42,319 bases of DNA, taken from NCBI GenBank assembly GCA_945897795.1, contig CAMDFT010000019.1:1-42319 (forward strand). Direction: 5' to 3'. Origin of the DNA: Limnohabitans sp. Rim8. GTDB taxonomy: Bacteria; Pseudomonadota; Gammaproteobacteria; Burkholderiales; Burkholderiaceae_C. This document shows, piece by piece, positions 25,385 to 34,782 of this stretch; within the stretch, counting starts at the first letter, position 1; the number at the start of each line of letters is the position of its first letter. The notes under the pieces were generated by a model that saw nothing but the letters and a program-made list of their open reading frames with translations, did not search any database and was not told the DNA's origin. Both the position numbers and the translations under genes were made by a program.

Positions 25385-25846
25385 ATGGATTTGATCGTGT
25401 GGCGGCATGCAGAAGCCCATGAGGCCGAGCCGGGCGAAGACGATATGCAAAGGGCCTTGACGCCTCGCGGGCGCAAACAGGCCGATCGCATGGCCGCCTG
25501 GCTGGACGCCCAGTTGCCACAAGGGACCCGCGTGCTCAGCAGCCCCGCTGTGCGGGCCGAGCAAACGGTGCTGGCCCTGAGCCGCAAGTACAAGGTCCGC
25601 GACGCCCTGTCTCCTGGCGCCAGTGTGGCGGATGTGCTGGAAACCTCGGGCTGGCCCGAGGCGCGTTACCCGGTCTTGCTGGTAGGGCACCAACCGGCGC
25701 TGGGCGGCATGGTGGCGCAATTGCTGGGCATGCCCGAGGCCGCATGCGCCATCCGAAAAGGCGCGGTGTGGTGGCTGCGCCACCGCATCCGCGAGGACCA
25801 AGCTCAAACCGTGTTGCTGGCGGTGACTTGTCCTGAGCGCTTGTGA
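25385..25846 (+). CDS. sixA: Phosphohistidine phosphatase SixA-like protein
   Basis: A 153-residue member of the histidine phosphatase superfamily; the catalytic RHA motif is at residues 7-9 (His8) and the second His is in LVGHQPALG. SixA in E. coli removes phosphate from phospho-histidine proteins such as the NPr/ArcB systems. It starts 5 bases after the ppk stop, with an AAGGAG ribosome site inside the ppk end, so it is cotranscribed with ppk. A role in dephosphorylating a phospho-His protein of polyphosphate metabolism is plausible but not shown. Confidence 0.88.
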   Translation: MDLIVWRHAEAHEAEPGEDDMQRALTPRGRKQADRMAAWLDAQLPQGTRVLSSPAVRAEQTVLALSRKYKVRDALSPGASVADVLETSGWPEARYPVLLVGHQPALGGMVAQLLGMPEAACAIRKGAVWWLRHRIREDQAQTVLLAVTCPERL

Positions 25847-25867
25847 GCTGCGCCTGAGTCAGCGCCT

Positions 25868-26404
25868 TCAGTCTTTGGCAGGCCGACCGGTTTTGATGGT
25901 GGGCACGTTGGCCATGGCTTTCTTGAAAGCGGTGTCGGCCAGGCCCGCCAGGGCCTGCAGGCCGGCGCGGATCAATTCACTTTTCTTGACGTCCACGCCC
26001 AAAGTCATGGCGCGTTTTTTCATCTCGTTGATTTGCAGCAACTCGGTCTTGGGCAGTGTGAAACTGTCGCGCACGACTTTGATCTTTTTCTCTTTGGGGG
26101 CCTTGGCAGGGGCTGCCGTAATTTTCTTGTCTGCGGCTTTGGGCTGAGGCGCTTTGGCCGGGGTGGTCTTGGCTTTGGCGGGCGCGGCAGGCGGGGTCAC
26201 TGCAGCCTTGGCCGTTTTGACGGGCTTGCGCTGCGGTGCTTTGGCGGCGGTTTTGCGCGGCGCTTTGGCGGGTGTTTTCGCGGGTGTTTTGGAGGCGGGA
26301 GCTGCCTTGACCGCTGGTTTGGTGGCAGCCTTGCCAGAAGATGCGGTGCTGTCGGTGCTGGCAGCGTTTGCGCTTGGGGCAGAGGAAATGGTGGTGTCGT
26401 TCAT
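25868..26404 (-). CDS. Histone-H1-like Lys/Ala/Pro-rich protein
   Basis: A 178-residue protein from the ATG at 26404. Residues about 20-115 form a disordered, strongly basic region of KTPAKTPAKAPRK-type repeats, like the tails of histone H1 and of Pseudomonas AlgP/PhaF. Residues 115-178 form a folded-looking C-terminal domain (SFTLPKTELLQINEMKKRA and VDVKKSELIRAGLQALAGL), reminiscent of ribbon-helix-helix or phasin-type segments. It lies between the convergent ppk-sixA pair and ppx. By analogy with AlgP, which helps space polyphosphate granules, it may bind nucleoid DNA and polyphosphate granules; this is inference from composition and position. The next gene upstream on this strand is ppx, separated by 92 bases. 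Confidence 0.78.
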   Translation of the reverse strand: MNDTTISSAPSANAASTDSTASSGKAATKPAVKAAPASKTPAKTPAKAPRKTAAKAPQRKPVKTAKAAVTPPAAPAKAKTTPAKAPQPKAADKKITAAPAKAPKEKKIKVVRDSFTLPKTELLQINEMKKRAMTLGVDVKKSELIRAGLQALAGLADTAFKKAMANVPTIKTGRPAKD

Positions 26405-26427
26405 GGTGTATCGGCTTTCAAAAAAAT

Positions 26428-26452
26428 AACGGTGCATACAGTTTATACCGTT
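26428..26452. promoter_or_regulatory. Inverted repeat upstream of the histone-like gene
   Basis: Half-sites AACGGT and ACCGTT (26428-26433 and 26447-26452) flank 13 bases; on the minus strand a TATAAA-like -10 lies inside. It is a possible operator-promoter of the histone-H1-like gene, whose start is 24 bases away. Confidence 0.35.
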
Positions 26453-26496
26453 GTTTTTAATTCTGCAAGACAACTACCCCCAAAAATCCGGGGAAT

Positions 26497-27999
26497 TTAG
26501 CCCGCTGATACCTGTAAAACCCAATCCGTTTTTTGCCAGGCGTTTTTTTCTTCGCGCAGCAAGTGCGCCGATTGGGGCCAGATTTCGGCCCAGTCGCTGT
26601 CCATTTGCAGGCTGGCGGTGCGCTTTTCCACATCGCACTGGATGTGCAAGCCTGACAAATCCGGGTCGCGCCGAGCATGGCACAAGATGACCGCCAGGCG
26701 CAGCGCCATGAGTTGCTGCACAAATCGGGTGCTTTGCAGTTCGGCTTCGAGCTTGCGCAGCTTGCCCCGGTGGCCCAGCACCAATTGGCTCAGGCGATGC
26801 AGCTCGTCCAAGGTGAAGCCGGGCAGGTCGGTGTTGTCCAGGATGTAGGCACCATGCTTGTGGTAATCACTGTGCGAGATGCGCATGCCAGTTTCGTGCA
26901 GTTGGCAGGCCCAGTGCAGTTTTTGCAAATGGCGTTGGCGTTCGTTTTGGTGCAGGTCGGTCCCCGACCCAATCATGGCTTCCAGCAGGCCCTGGGCCGT
27001 GCGTGAGACCCTATCGGCCTGCTGGGCATCGGTGCCAAAGCGTTGGGCCAACCAGCTGACCATGGATGAGCGGACATCCTGGGGGCTTTCTCGGTCGATC
27101 AGGTCGTACAGCGCGCCATGGCGCAGGGCACCTTGCGCGACATCCATCTCATCGATTTGCAGCAGATCAAACACGGCTTGCAACACCGCCAGGCCGCCAC
27201 CGATGACGGGTTTGCGGTCTTCCTTGACGCCTTCTAGGCGCAAGTTGTCCAGCTTTTGGACCTTGAGCAAACGCTCTTTGAGCCAAGTCAGGCCGTCGCG
27301 TGTGACACGCCCCTCGGGCCAGCCGGCCTGGGTCAAGATATCGGAAACCGCGCCCACCGTACCCGAGGAGCCATAGCACTTGTCCCAGTGCTGGCGGTTG
27401 AAGAGGATGTGGGCCTCGTCGAGGACCGCCAGGGCCGCGATCTCGGCGGCCTTGAAGGCTTGGGCTGTCCACAGACCATCAGGAAAATACTTCATGGACC
27501 AGCCCACGCTGCCCACACGGTAAGACTCCAGCGTACTGGCGGTGACGTGCTGGCCCAAAATCATTTCGGTCGAGCGCCCGCCGATGTCCACCACCAAACG
27601 GCGCTCGTCCGACTGCGGCAGCAGGTGCGACACGCCCAGGTAAATGAGTCGGGCCTCTTCGCGCCCGGCAATCACCTCGATCGGAAAGCCCAAAATCTGC
27701 TTGGCTTTGACCAAAAACACGTCCCGATTGCGGGCCTCGCGCAAGGTTTGGGTCGCCACAGCCCGGACTTGTTGGGGCTGGAAGCCCGCAATCCGCTCGC
27801 CAAAGCGGGCCAGGCACTCCCAGCCCCGTGCCATGGCGTCTTCGCTCAGGTTGCGTTCGCTGTCCAGGCCGCTGCCTTGGCGCACGGTTTCCTTGATGTA
27901 TTCCACGCGCCGAAGCTGGCCTGCATCCATTTGTCCGATCTCAAGGCGAAAACTGTTGGAGCCCAGGTCAATGGCGGCGTAAAGGGAATGGGTTTGCAT
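26497..27999 (-). CDS. ppx: Exopolyphosphatase
   Basis: A Ppx/GppA-family enzyme of 500 residues that releases terminal Pi from polyphosphate (or the gamma-phosphate of pppGpp; the two activities are hard to separate by sequence). The phosphate-1 motif AAIDLGSNSFRLEIG and phosphate-2 motif VVDIGGRSTEMILG of the ASKHA fold are near the N-terminus, and the C-terminal HD-like helical region (LHETGMRISHSDYHKHGAYIL) follows. I used the ATG at 27999 (MQTHSLYAAID), where homology begins; the open frame runs to 28086. A Pho-box-like promoter lies 48 bases upstream. Together with ppk this allows a polyP reserve to be built and used. Confidence 0.92.
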   Translation of the reverse strand: MQTHSLYAAIDLGSNSFRLEIGQMDAGQLRRVEYIKETVRQGSGLDSERNLSEDAMARGWECLARFGERIAGFQPQQVRAVATQTLREARNRDVFLVKAKQILGFPIEVIAGREEARLIYLGVSHLLPQSDERRLVVDIGGRSTEMILGQHVTASTLESYRVGSVGWSMKYFPDGLWTAQAFKAAEIAALAVLDEAHILFNRQHWDKCYGSSGTVGAVSDILTQAGWPEGRVTRDGLTWLKERLLKVQKLDNLRLEGVKEDRKPVIGGGLAVLQAVFDLLQIDEMDVAQGALRHGALYDLIDRESPQDVRSSMVSWLAQRFGTDAQQADRVSRTAQGLLEAMIGSGTDLHQNERQRHLQKLHWACQLHETGMRISHSDYHKHGAYILDNTDLPGFTLDELHRLSQLVLGHRGKLRKLEAELQSTRFVQQLMALRLAVILCHARRDPDLSGLHIQCDVEKRTASLQMDSDWAEIWPQSAHLLREEKNAWQKTDWVLQVSAG

Positions 28000-28042
28000 G
28001 GCGTGGGGGCGAGGGCGGCGAGGGCGAACGGGCAAAGTGTGA

Positions 28043-28076
28043 ATTATGTGACCAGATTGTGAAATTTGGATGACAT
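28043..28076 (-). promoter_or_regulatory. Pho box and -10 of ppx
   Basis: On the minus strand ATGTCAT, ATTTCAC and TGGTCAC occur in exact 11-bp phase (28076-28048). A CATAAT -10 hexamer (28048-28043) lies exactly 10 bases after the second unit, the usual PhoB-promoter geometry, and the ppx ATG is 43 bases further on. Confidence 0.65.
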
Positions 28077-28123
28077 GAGGGCCCATCCGGCAAGGGCGGC
28101 GGGCCTTGGGTGCTCGCTCAGTC

Positions 28124-29146
<1,023 letters not shown>

Positions 29147-29206
29147 GTGCCCAGCTTTCTTGGATGAGGGAAAGCCGCAACCGAGGTCGCAGCCATAGCG
29201 GCGATC

Positions 29207-30088
29207 TCACGACTGCCCAATGCGCTGCAGTTCGGATTGCAAAGCCAATCGATCGAGTTTTTCCAAAGGCAAACTCAGCAAAATCGCGATGCGGCGGTGC
29301 AGCGTCATGAAGGCGTTCCAATAAGCTTTGACGCTTTGTTCGGCGCTCTGGCCCTCTTGCGCAGGCTCTTGCACGCCCCAGTGTGCGGTCAAGGGTTGAC
29401 CAGGCCAGACCGGGCAAACCTCGGCCGCCGCTTGGTGGCACACGGTGATGACAAAGTCCATGCCCGGTGCATCGGGCCCGGAAAACTCATTCCAGCTTTT
29501 GCTGCGCAAACCAGCGGTGCTCATGTGGTTGCGCTCCAGGCACTGCAACGCCTGGGGTTTGACCTGCCCAGCAGCGTGGCTGCCTGCACTGAAGGCCACA
29601 AAGCGGTTCGGTGCCAGGTGGTTCAAGATGGCCTCGGCCATGATGCTGCGCGATGAATTTCCGGTGCATAAAAACAGAACATGGCGTTGGGTCATGATGG
29701 TTGCTCCTGAGGTTGAAAAAGGGTGGGGCAGGGGGCTGGCCTGGCGAGTCATGGGCATGCCCTCGCAAGGCTGAACTTGGCAGCAGTGGTCGGTCAAAAA
29801 ACCCACCAAGCTTTGCATGGCCTGCATGTTGGCGCGGTAACGCAAAAAGCGTCCTTCGCGCTCGACGCTGATCAACTCGACTTGGTGCAATTCCTTGAGG
29901 TGAAAAGACAGCGTGTTGGCGGGCACGCCCAAGGCTTGTGAAATCTGTCCTGGCTGCATGCCTTCGGGGCCTGAGCCCACGATGGCCCGAAACACCCGCA
30001 AGCGCGAAGCCTGGGCCAAGGCGGCCAGGGCTTTGACGGCGCTGGCCTCACTCAGGTCCAGTGGTGGGTCTAGCGGCAGATCCATCAT
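29207..30088 (-). CDS. ArsR-ArsC fusion: arsenic-responsive repressor joined to thioredoxin-type arsenate reductase
   Basis: One uninterrupted 293-codon frame. Residues 1-115 are an ArsR/SmtB winged helix (LAQASRLRVFRAIV, TLSFHLKELHQVELI, FLRYRANMQ) with Cys102, Cys103 and Cys108 placed after the last helix, like the C-terminal As(III) site of the Acidithiobacillus-type ArsR. After a 16-residue linker, residues 132-293 are a low-molecular-weight-phosphatase-like arsenate reductase: CTGNSSR (Cys141, Arg147), and the VCHQAAAEVCP pair that relays to thioredoxin. An internal ATG at 29695 (codon 132) has a perfect AGGAG ribosome site 8 bases before it (29704-29708), so ArsC can also be made alone. 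The fusion start overlaps the arsJ stop by 4 bases. Confidence is high for the domains; in vivo fusion is unproven. Confidence 0.88.
   Translation of the reverse strand: MMDLPLDPPLDLSEASAVKALAALAQASRLRVFRAIVGSGPEGMQPGQISQALGVPANTLSFHLKELHQVELISVEREGRFLRYRANMQAMQSLVGFLTDHCCQVQPCEGMPMTRQASPLPHPFSTSGATIMTQRHVLFLCTGNSSRSIMAEAILNHLAPNRFVAFSAGSHAAGQVKPQALQCLERNHMSTAGLRSKSWNEFSGPDAPGMDFVITVCHQAAAEVCPVWPGQPLTAHWGVQEPAQEGQSAEQSVKAYWNAFMTLHRRIAILLSLPLEKLDRLALQSELQRIGQS
29695..29708 (-). promoter_or_regulatory. Internal ribosome-binding site and ATG for stand-alone ArsC
   Basis: On the minus strand AGGAG (29708-29704) precedes the in-frame ATG at 29695 by 8 bases. It lies within the linker of the arsR-arsC frame and would start a normal 162-residue arsenate reductase (MTQRHVLFLCTGNSSRS). 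Confidence 0.75.
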
Positions 30089-31323
30089 GGCGCTCGGTCT
30101 ACGGTGAGCAAGCCCATGGGCAAACGCAGCGTGGCCAGCCAGCACAAAAGCAGCATCAGCGCCGAGCCCAAGAGCGCATACATCAACCCGCCCCACTGGT
30201 ACAACAGGCCCGACAGCAAAGTGCCTATGAAGCGGCCCAATGCATTGGCGGCGTAATAAAAGCCCACGTCTTCCGCCGCTTTTTCTGAGCCCGCATAGGC
30301 CAGCACCAAGTAACTGTGCACCGACGAGTTGATGGCAAAGGCAAAGCCGAACAAACTCAGACCGCCCACCACCCACCATTGCAGCTGCGGCGCTTGCCAA
30401 TACATGGCCGCGGCAATGCCCAGCGGTATGAAAGTCAGCACCGCAGACCACCAACGGGCTGCAGGCACCTCGCGGCTCAGGCCATCGGCGCTGCGCCGCA
30501 CGATCTGTGGTGCCAAGGCCTGCACCAGGCCGTAACCAATGGTCCACGCTGCCAAAAAGCCGCCCACCATGGTGAAGGTCCAGCCCACCGAATACAAAAA
30601 CACCGGCACGCCCACCACGAACCACACATCACGCGCCCCAAACAAGGCGACACGGGCGGCGGCCAGCGCGTTGATGCCTGGGTTTTTGGCAAACAACTCT
30701 TTGGCCGAGCTTGAAGGCTTGCTCTTGCCCATCATGGGCGGCAGGCTCGTCACCACGCCGATCAGCACCAAAGCCAACAGGCACGACATGGCCCACAGCG
30801 AGCCCTGAAAACCCAGTGTCTCCAACAGCAAACCGCCCAAGAAAAAACCAAAGCCCTTCATGGCGTTTTTGCTGCCGGTGAACCACGCCACCCACTTGAA
30901 CAATTGGCCATTGCCCGTGTCTTTGGCCTGCGCTTGTGTGATTTTGATGGCCGATTTACTGGCGGTTTTGGTCAGGTCTTTGGCCACGCCACACACCCCT
31001 TGCGCCAGCACCACCCAGGCCACCGACATGGCGGCTGTCCACTCGGGCTGCAGGGCCGAGAGCAAACCAAAGCCGATGATTTGTGTGACCAAGCCCACCG
31101 TGAGCATGCGGGCGATGCCATAGCGCGTGGCCAGCCAGCCGCCGATCAGGTTGGCCAACACGCCCGCGCCTTCGTACAGCAAAAACAAAAAGGCCAAGGT
31201 GAACGGCGAGTAACCCAGCTTGTAAAAGTGCAGCAGCACCAACATGCGCAAAGCGCCGTCGGTCAGGGTGAAGCCCCAATAGGCGGCGGTGACGATGCCG
31301 TAATTGCGTTCAGCAGCGTTCAT
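30085..31323 (-). CDS. arsJ: ArsJ organoarsenical (1-arseno-3-phosphoglycerate) efflux permease
   Basis: A 412-residue major-facilitator protein with about 12 membrane segments. The cytoplasmic-loop motif KDLTKTASKSAIKI and the GSKNAMKGFGFFLGG segment are characteristic of ArsJ. ArsJ expels 1-arseno-3-phosphoglycerate made by the adjacent GAPDH, so together they remove arsenate without reduction. I use the ATG at 31323, one base after the GAPDH stop; a TTG at 31335 is in frame but unlikely. Its stop overlaps the arsR-arsC start by 4 bases, so the four genes are a tightly coupled operon. Confidence 0.93.
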   Translation of the reverse strand: MNAAERNYGIVTAAYWGFTLTDGALRMLVLLHFYKLGYSPFTLAFLFLLYEGAGVLANLIGGWLATRYGIARMLTVGLVTQIIGFGLLSALQPEWTAAMSVAWVVLAQGVCGVAKDLTKTASKSAIKITQAQAKDTGNGQLFKWVAWFTGSKNAMKGFGFFLGGLLLETLGFQGSLWAMSCLLALVLIGVVTSLPPMMGKSKPSSSAKELFAKNPGINALAAARVALFGARDVWFVVGVPVFLYSVGWTFTMVGGFLAAWTIGYGLVQALAPQIVRRSADGLSREVPAARWWSAVLTFIPLGIAAAMYWQAPQLQWWVVGGLSLFGFAFAINSSVHSYLVLAYAGSEKAAEDVGFYYAANALGRFIGTLLSGLLYQWGGLMYALLGSALMLLLCWLATLRLPMGLLTVDRAP

Positions 31324-31324
31324 C

Positions 31325-32368
31325 TCAAATGCCAACGTCTTGCATGTGGCAAGCCAGGTCGACCATGCGGCAGGCGTAGCCCATTTCGTTGTCGTACCAA
31401 GCGTAAATTTTGAGCAGCGTGCCGTCGGTCACCAGGGTGGACAGCGCGTCCACGATGGCGCTGCGCGTGTCGCGGGCGTAATCGACGCTGACCAAGGGGC
31501 GCGTCTCGTAGCCCAAGATGCCAGCCAAGGGGCCCTGGGCTGCGGCAGCAAACAAGGCGTTGACTTCTTCGGCGCTGGTTTCGCGCTTCATCTCAAACAC
31601 GCAATCGGTCAGCGACGCATTGAGCACCGGGGCGCGCACCGCGTGGCCGTTGAGCTTGCCCTTGAGCTCGGGGTAAATCAGGGCAATCGCCGTGGCGCTG
31701 CCGGTGGTGGTGGGGGCCAGGCTCACCATGGCGCTTCGGGCGCGGCGCAGGTCTTTGTGCGGCGCGTCCACCACCAAGTTGGTGTTGGTTGGGTCGTGGA
31801 TGGTGGTGATCTGGCCGTGTTTGATGCCAATCGCTTCGTGCACCACTTTGACCACGGGGGCCAAGCAGTTGGTGGTGCAAGACGCCGCGGTGACGATGCG
31901 GTCTTTGCCGGGGTTGTACAGCGTGTGGTTGATGCCCACCACGATGTTCAGCACATCGCCCACCTTGACAGGGGCGGCCACGATCACGCGCTTGGCGCCA
32001 CGGTCCAAGTGGCCTTGAATCGTTTCGGGCGTCAAAAACTTGCCCGTGCATTCCAGCACCAAGTCCACACCCATATCGCCCCATGGGATGTCGGCCGGGT
32101 TGGCATGTGAAGAAAATGAGAGTGTGCGCTCACCAATGCGGATCTGGCTGTCGCCCTCGGCTTCAATGCGCTCGCGCCATTTGCCTTGCACGCTGTCAAA
32201 CGCCAGCAAATGCGCGGTGGCCGCTGCGCCGCCTTTGAGCTCGTTCAGGTGCACCACCTCCAGGCGGTTGCCTGCGCGGGGGTCGTCAGATTGGCGCTCG
32301 GCAGCGCCCATGGCCGCACGCAAGGCCAAGCGGCCAATGCGGCCCATTCCGTTGATGCCGACTTTCAT
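31325..32368 (-). CDS. ArsJ-associated glyceraldehyde-3-phosphate dehydrogenase
   Basis: A 347-residue GAPDH, starting at the ATG at 32368 ([19 protein letters not shown]). The NAD-binding Rossmann motif and the catalytic Cys164 (ASCTTNC) with the downstream His are intact. GAPDHs paired with arsJ use arsenate instead of phosphate to give 1-arseno-3-phosphoglycerate, which ArsJ exports. The long insertion-rich N-terminal region (after residue 20) differs from glycolytic GapA, supporting the specialised subfamily. It is the first gene of the operon, divergent from phoX. A PhoB-box-like element lies 56 bases upstream. Confidence 0.92.
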   Translation of the reverse strand: MKVGINGMGRIGRLALRAAMGAAERQSDDPRAGNRLEVVHLNELKGGAAATAHLLAFDSVQGKWRERIEAEGDSQIRIGERTLSFSSHANPADIPWGDMGVDLVLECTGKFLTPETIQGHLDRGAKRVIVAAPVKVGDVLNIVVGINHTLYNPGKDRIVTAASCTTNCLAPVVKVVHEAIGIKHGQITTIHDPTNTNLVVDAPHKDLRRARSAMVSLAPTTTGSATAIALIYPELKGKLNGHAVRAPVLNASLTDCVFEMKRETSAEEVNALFAAAAQGPLAGILGYETRPLVSVDYARDTRSAIVDALSTLVTDGTLLKIYAWYDNEMGYACRMVDLACHMQDVGI

Positions 32369-32423
32369 GGCTAATCCTTCGATGGTTCTGGAAATGTCAA
32401 TCAGCGAACTGTGCCATGGTTTT

Positions 32424-32441
32424 GTGACGATTTTGTGACCA
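32424..32441 (-). promoter_or_regulatory. Pho-box-like element upstream of the GAPDH-ars operon
   Basis: On the minus strand TGGTCAC AAAA TCGTCAC, two GTCAC cores in 11-bp phase with an A-rich spacer, 56 bases before the GAPDH ATG. It matches PhoB half-sites at 10 of 14 positions. If real, the arsenic operon is switched on with the phosphate-starvation response. Confidence 0.55.
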
Positions 32442-32479
32442 TATCGCAGGTCATGGCGTTTCATGGTGTCTTCAAAAAA

Positions 32480-32513
32480 TCGCCATCAAAATGTCATGAC
32501 CACGCAGTGCAAT
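32480..32513 (+). promoter_or_regulatory. Pho box and -10 of phoX
   Basis: TCGCCAT CAAA ATGTCAT (32480-32497) has 7-4-7 spacing and matches the PhoB consensus at 10 of 14 positions. TGCAAT, a -10-like hexamer, lies exactly 10 bases later (32508-32513). phoX starts at 32539. Confidence 0.6.
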
Positions 32514-32538
32514 GGAGTTTTCCTAACCGGAGTTTTTC

Positions 32539-34764
32539 ATGTCACACCACGATCACGACCCCATTTGCAACACCTCGGACAACCCCCACTTTCAGGACGT
32601 TCTGACCCAGTCCCTGCAAAATCCCATGCGCCGAGGGTTGCTGCGGGGTGGTTTGGGCTTGGCTGGCTTGGCCATGTTGCCCGGTTGCGCCACTTTGACC
32701 TCGGGCATGGCCGCTGCGCCGAAAGCTTTGGGTTTTCCCTCTGTTGAAAAGAGCTTGCTCGACAACGTGATGCTGCCGCCAGGCTATCAATACAGCGTCT
32801 TGCACGCCACAGGTGATGCGCTGGACTCGGCCCTGGCCGCTTATTCGAACAAGGGCACAGAAGCGGACGACTGGTCGCGCCGCGTGGGCGATCACCACGA
32901 TGGCATGGACATTTATTACATCGACGCCAACGGTCGTTATTCCGAAAAGGAAACCGGCCGCGCTGTGCTGTGCGTGAACCACGAGAGCTCGGCCGATGCG
33001 CACTTCATGCACCCCAATGGCCAAACGTCCAATGGCGTGGCTGGCAAGAAGTTCTCCCAATTTGGCGATTGGGACCTGGGTGCCCGCCCTGAGCTGGAAG
33101 TGCTCAAAGAGATCAACCACCACGGCGTGTCGGTGGTCGAAATCGTTAAGACGCCTCAAGGCTGGCGCGTCAAGCAAGACTCGCCTTTGAACCGCCGCAT
33201 CACCGCACAAACCCCCGTGCGCATCAGCGGTCCTCGTGCCGACATCAATGCGATTCGCAGCTTCATGGTCACCCGCTGGGACACGGCAGGCGCCATGGCG
33301 CGTGGCACGCTGAACAACTGCGGTCACGGCAAAACGCCATGGGGCACTTATTTGGGTTGCGAAGAAAACTGGGCTTACTATTTCCAAGCCACGGCCAATG
33401 GCGCCGCACTGCCCGCCAAAGAGATGGCTTCGCGTAAACGCTATGGTGTGGCTGCTGAGGCACCTGCGGCAGGTGTCAAAAAATCCAAAAGCCAAGGCTG
33501 GCATACGGTGTCGTCTACCGACGACCGTTTTGCCCGTTGGAACTTGGCTGCCACTGGCGCCAACGCAGAGAAAGACTTCCGCAACGAAGCCAACACCTTT
33601 GGCTTCAACGTCGAAATCGATCCCTTGTCACCCAACTCCACACCTGCCAAGCGCGTGGCCATGGGCCGTTTTGCGCACGAAGCGGCCGTTTGTGGTGTCC
33701 CCAAAGCCGGCGAACCTTTGGCGTTTTACATGGGCTGTGACTCCCGCAACGAGTACATCTACAAATTCGTTTCGGCTGCCGTCTGGGATCCCCGTGATAT
33801 CGGTGGTGGACTGGTCGCTGGTGACAAATACCTGAGTGAAGGCAAGTTGTACGCGGCTCGTTTTGATGCCACAGGCCAGGGCGAGTGGCTGGAATTGACC
33901 TTTGCCGACCCACGCATTGCCAACTACAGCGCCTACAAATTTGCCAATCAAGGCGATGTATTCGTCAATGCCCGTTTTGCCGCAGATGCCGTGGGTGCCA
34001 CCAAGATGGACCGTCCGGAGTGGGGTGCTGTGAACCACAGAAACGGAGAGATCTACTTCGCCTTGACCAACAACAGCGCAGCCAACCGCACCCCCACTAA
34101 GGTGGACGCGGCCAACCCACGCGCTTACATGGACTTGGACGGCAAAAAAGGCATGGGCAACCCCAACGGCCACATCATCCGTTTCAAAGAGGCGGACAGC
34201 AAGTCGACGGCCAAAGCATTTGCATGGGACATCTTCTTGTTTGGTGCAGAAGAAGACTCGGGCGATGCCAACTTGTCGGGCTTGAGTGCCAAAAACGCGT
34301 TTTCCTCGCCTGACGGCATGTGGTTCAGCAAAGCCACGGGCATCTGCTGGATTCAAACCGATGATGGCGCTTTCACCGACGAGACCAATTGCATGATGCT
34401 GGCTGCTATTCCTGGCCAAGTTGGCGATGGCGGCAAAGTTATCGTCAAAAACAAAATGGTGGTCAATGGTGTCGAGCAAACCGGCACCCAAGAGACCTTC
34501 ATGGGGGCCGCATTGGGCGATGCCAAACTGCGCCGCTTTTTGGTCGCACCTGCCGGCGCAGAAGTCACCGGCATCACCGAAACGGCTGATGGCCGCACCT
34601 TGTTTGTCAACATCCAGCATCCTGGCGAAAAGTCCAAGCCTTTGGCCAGCGGCAGCGCACCACAAAGCATGTGGCCAGGTAATGCAGGCTACGGTGCAAA
34701 GGGCCGCCCACGTTCTGCCACCATCGTGATCACCCGCAAAGACGGTGGTGTGATCGGGCTGTAA
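32539..34764 (+). CDS. phoX: PhoX-family alkaline phosphatase
   Basis: A 741-residue secreted phosphomonoesterase of the PhoX (DUF839) family, Ca2+/Fe3+-dependent. The N-terminus carries a twin-arginine signal (Arg31-Arg32 in MRRGLLRGG), followed by a hydrophobic stretch and LPGC (Cys50), so it may be a Tat-exported lipoprotein. In the mature part, VNHESSADAHFM, the TLNNCGHGKTPWGTYLGCEENW segment and the FAHEAA segment are the conserved metal-ligand regions. The protein hydrolyses phosphate esters outside the cytoplasm. It is divergent from the arsenic operon and preceded by a good Pho box. It appears full length. Confidence 0.93.
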   Translation: MSHHDHDPICNTSDNPHFQDVLTQSLQNPMRRGLLRGGLGLAGLAMLPGCATLTSGMAAAPKALGFPSVEKSLLDNVMLPPGYQYSVLHATGDALDSALAAYSNKGTEADDWSRRVGDHHDGMDIYYIDANGRYSEKETGRAVLCVNHESSADAHFMHPNGQTSNGVAGKKFSQFGDWDLGARPELEVLKEINHHGVSVVEIVKTPQGWRVKQDSPLNRRITAQTPVRISGPRADINAIRSFMVTRWDTAGAMARGTLNNCGHGKTPWGTYLGCEENWAYYFQATANGAALPAKEMASRKRYGVAAEAPAAGVKKSKSQGWHTVSSTDDRFARWNLAATGANAEKDFRNEANTFGFNVEIDPLSPNSTPAKRVAMGRFAHEAAVCGVPKAGEPLAFYMGCDSRNEYIYKFVSAAVWDPRDIGGGLVAGDKYLSEGKLYAARFDATGQGEWLELTFADPRIANYSAYKFANQGDVFVNARFAADAVGATKMDRPEWGAVNHRNGEIYFALTNNSAANRTPTKVDAANPRAYMDLDGKKGMGNPNGHIIRFKEADSKSTAKAFAWDIFLFGAEEDSGDANLSGLSAKNAFSSPDGMWFSKATGICWIQTDDGAFTDETNCMMLAAIPGQVGDGGKVIVKNKMVVNGVEQTGTQETFMGAALGDAKLRRFLVAPAGAEVTGITETADGRTLFVNIQHPGEKSKPLASGSAPQSMWPGNAGYGAKGRPRSATIVITRKDGGVIGL

Positions 34765-34782
34765 AGCCCAGGGGCCAAGTGT

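Noticed and set aside
33628-34665. 345-codon minus-strand open frame opposite phoX
   Set aside because: Antisense shadow; phoX itself is full length with Tat signal and conserved motifs.
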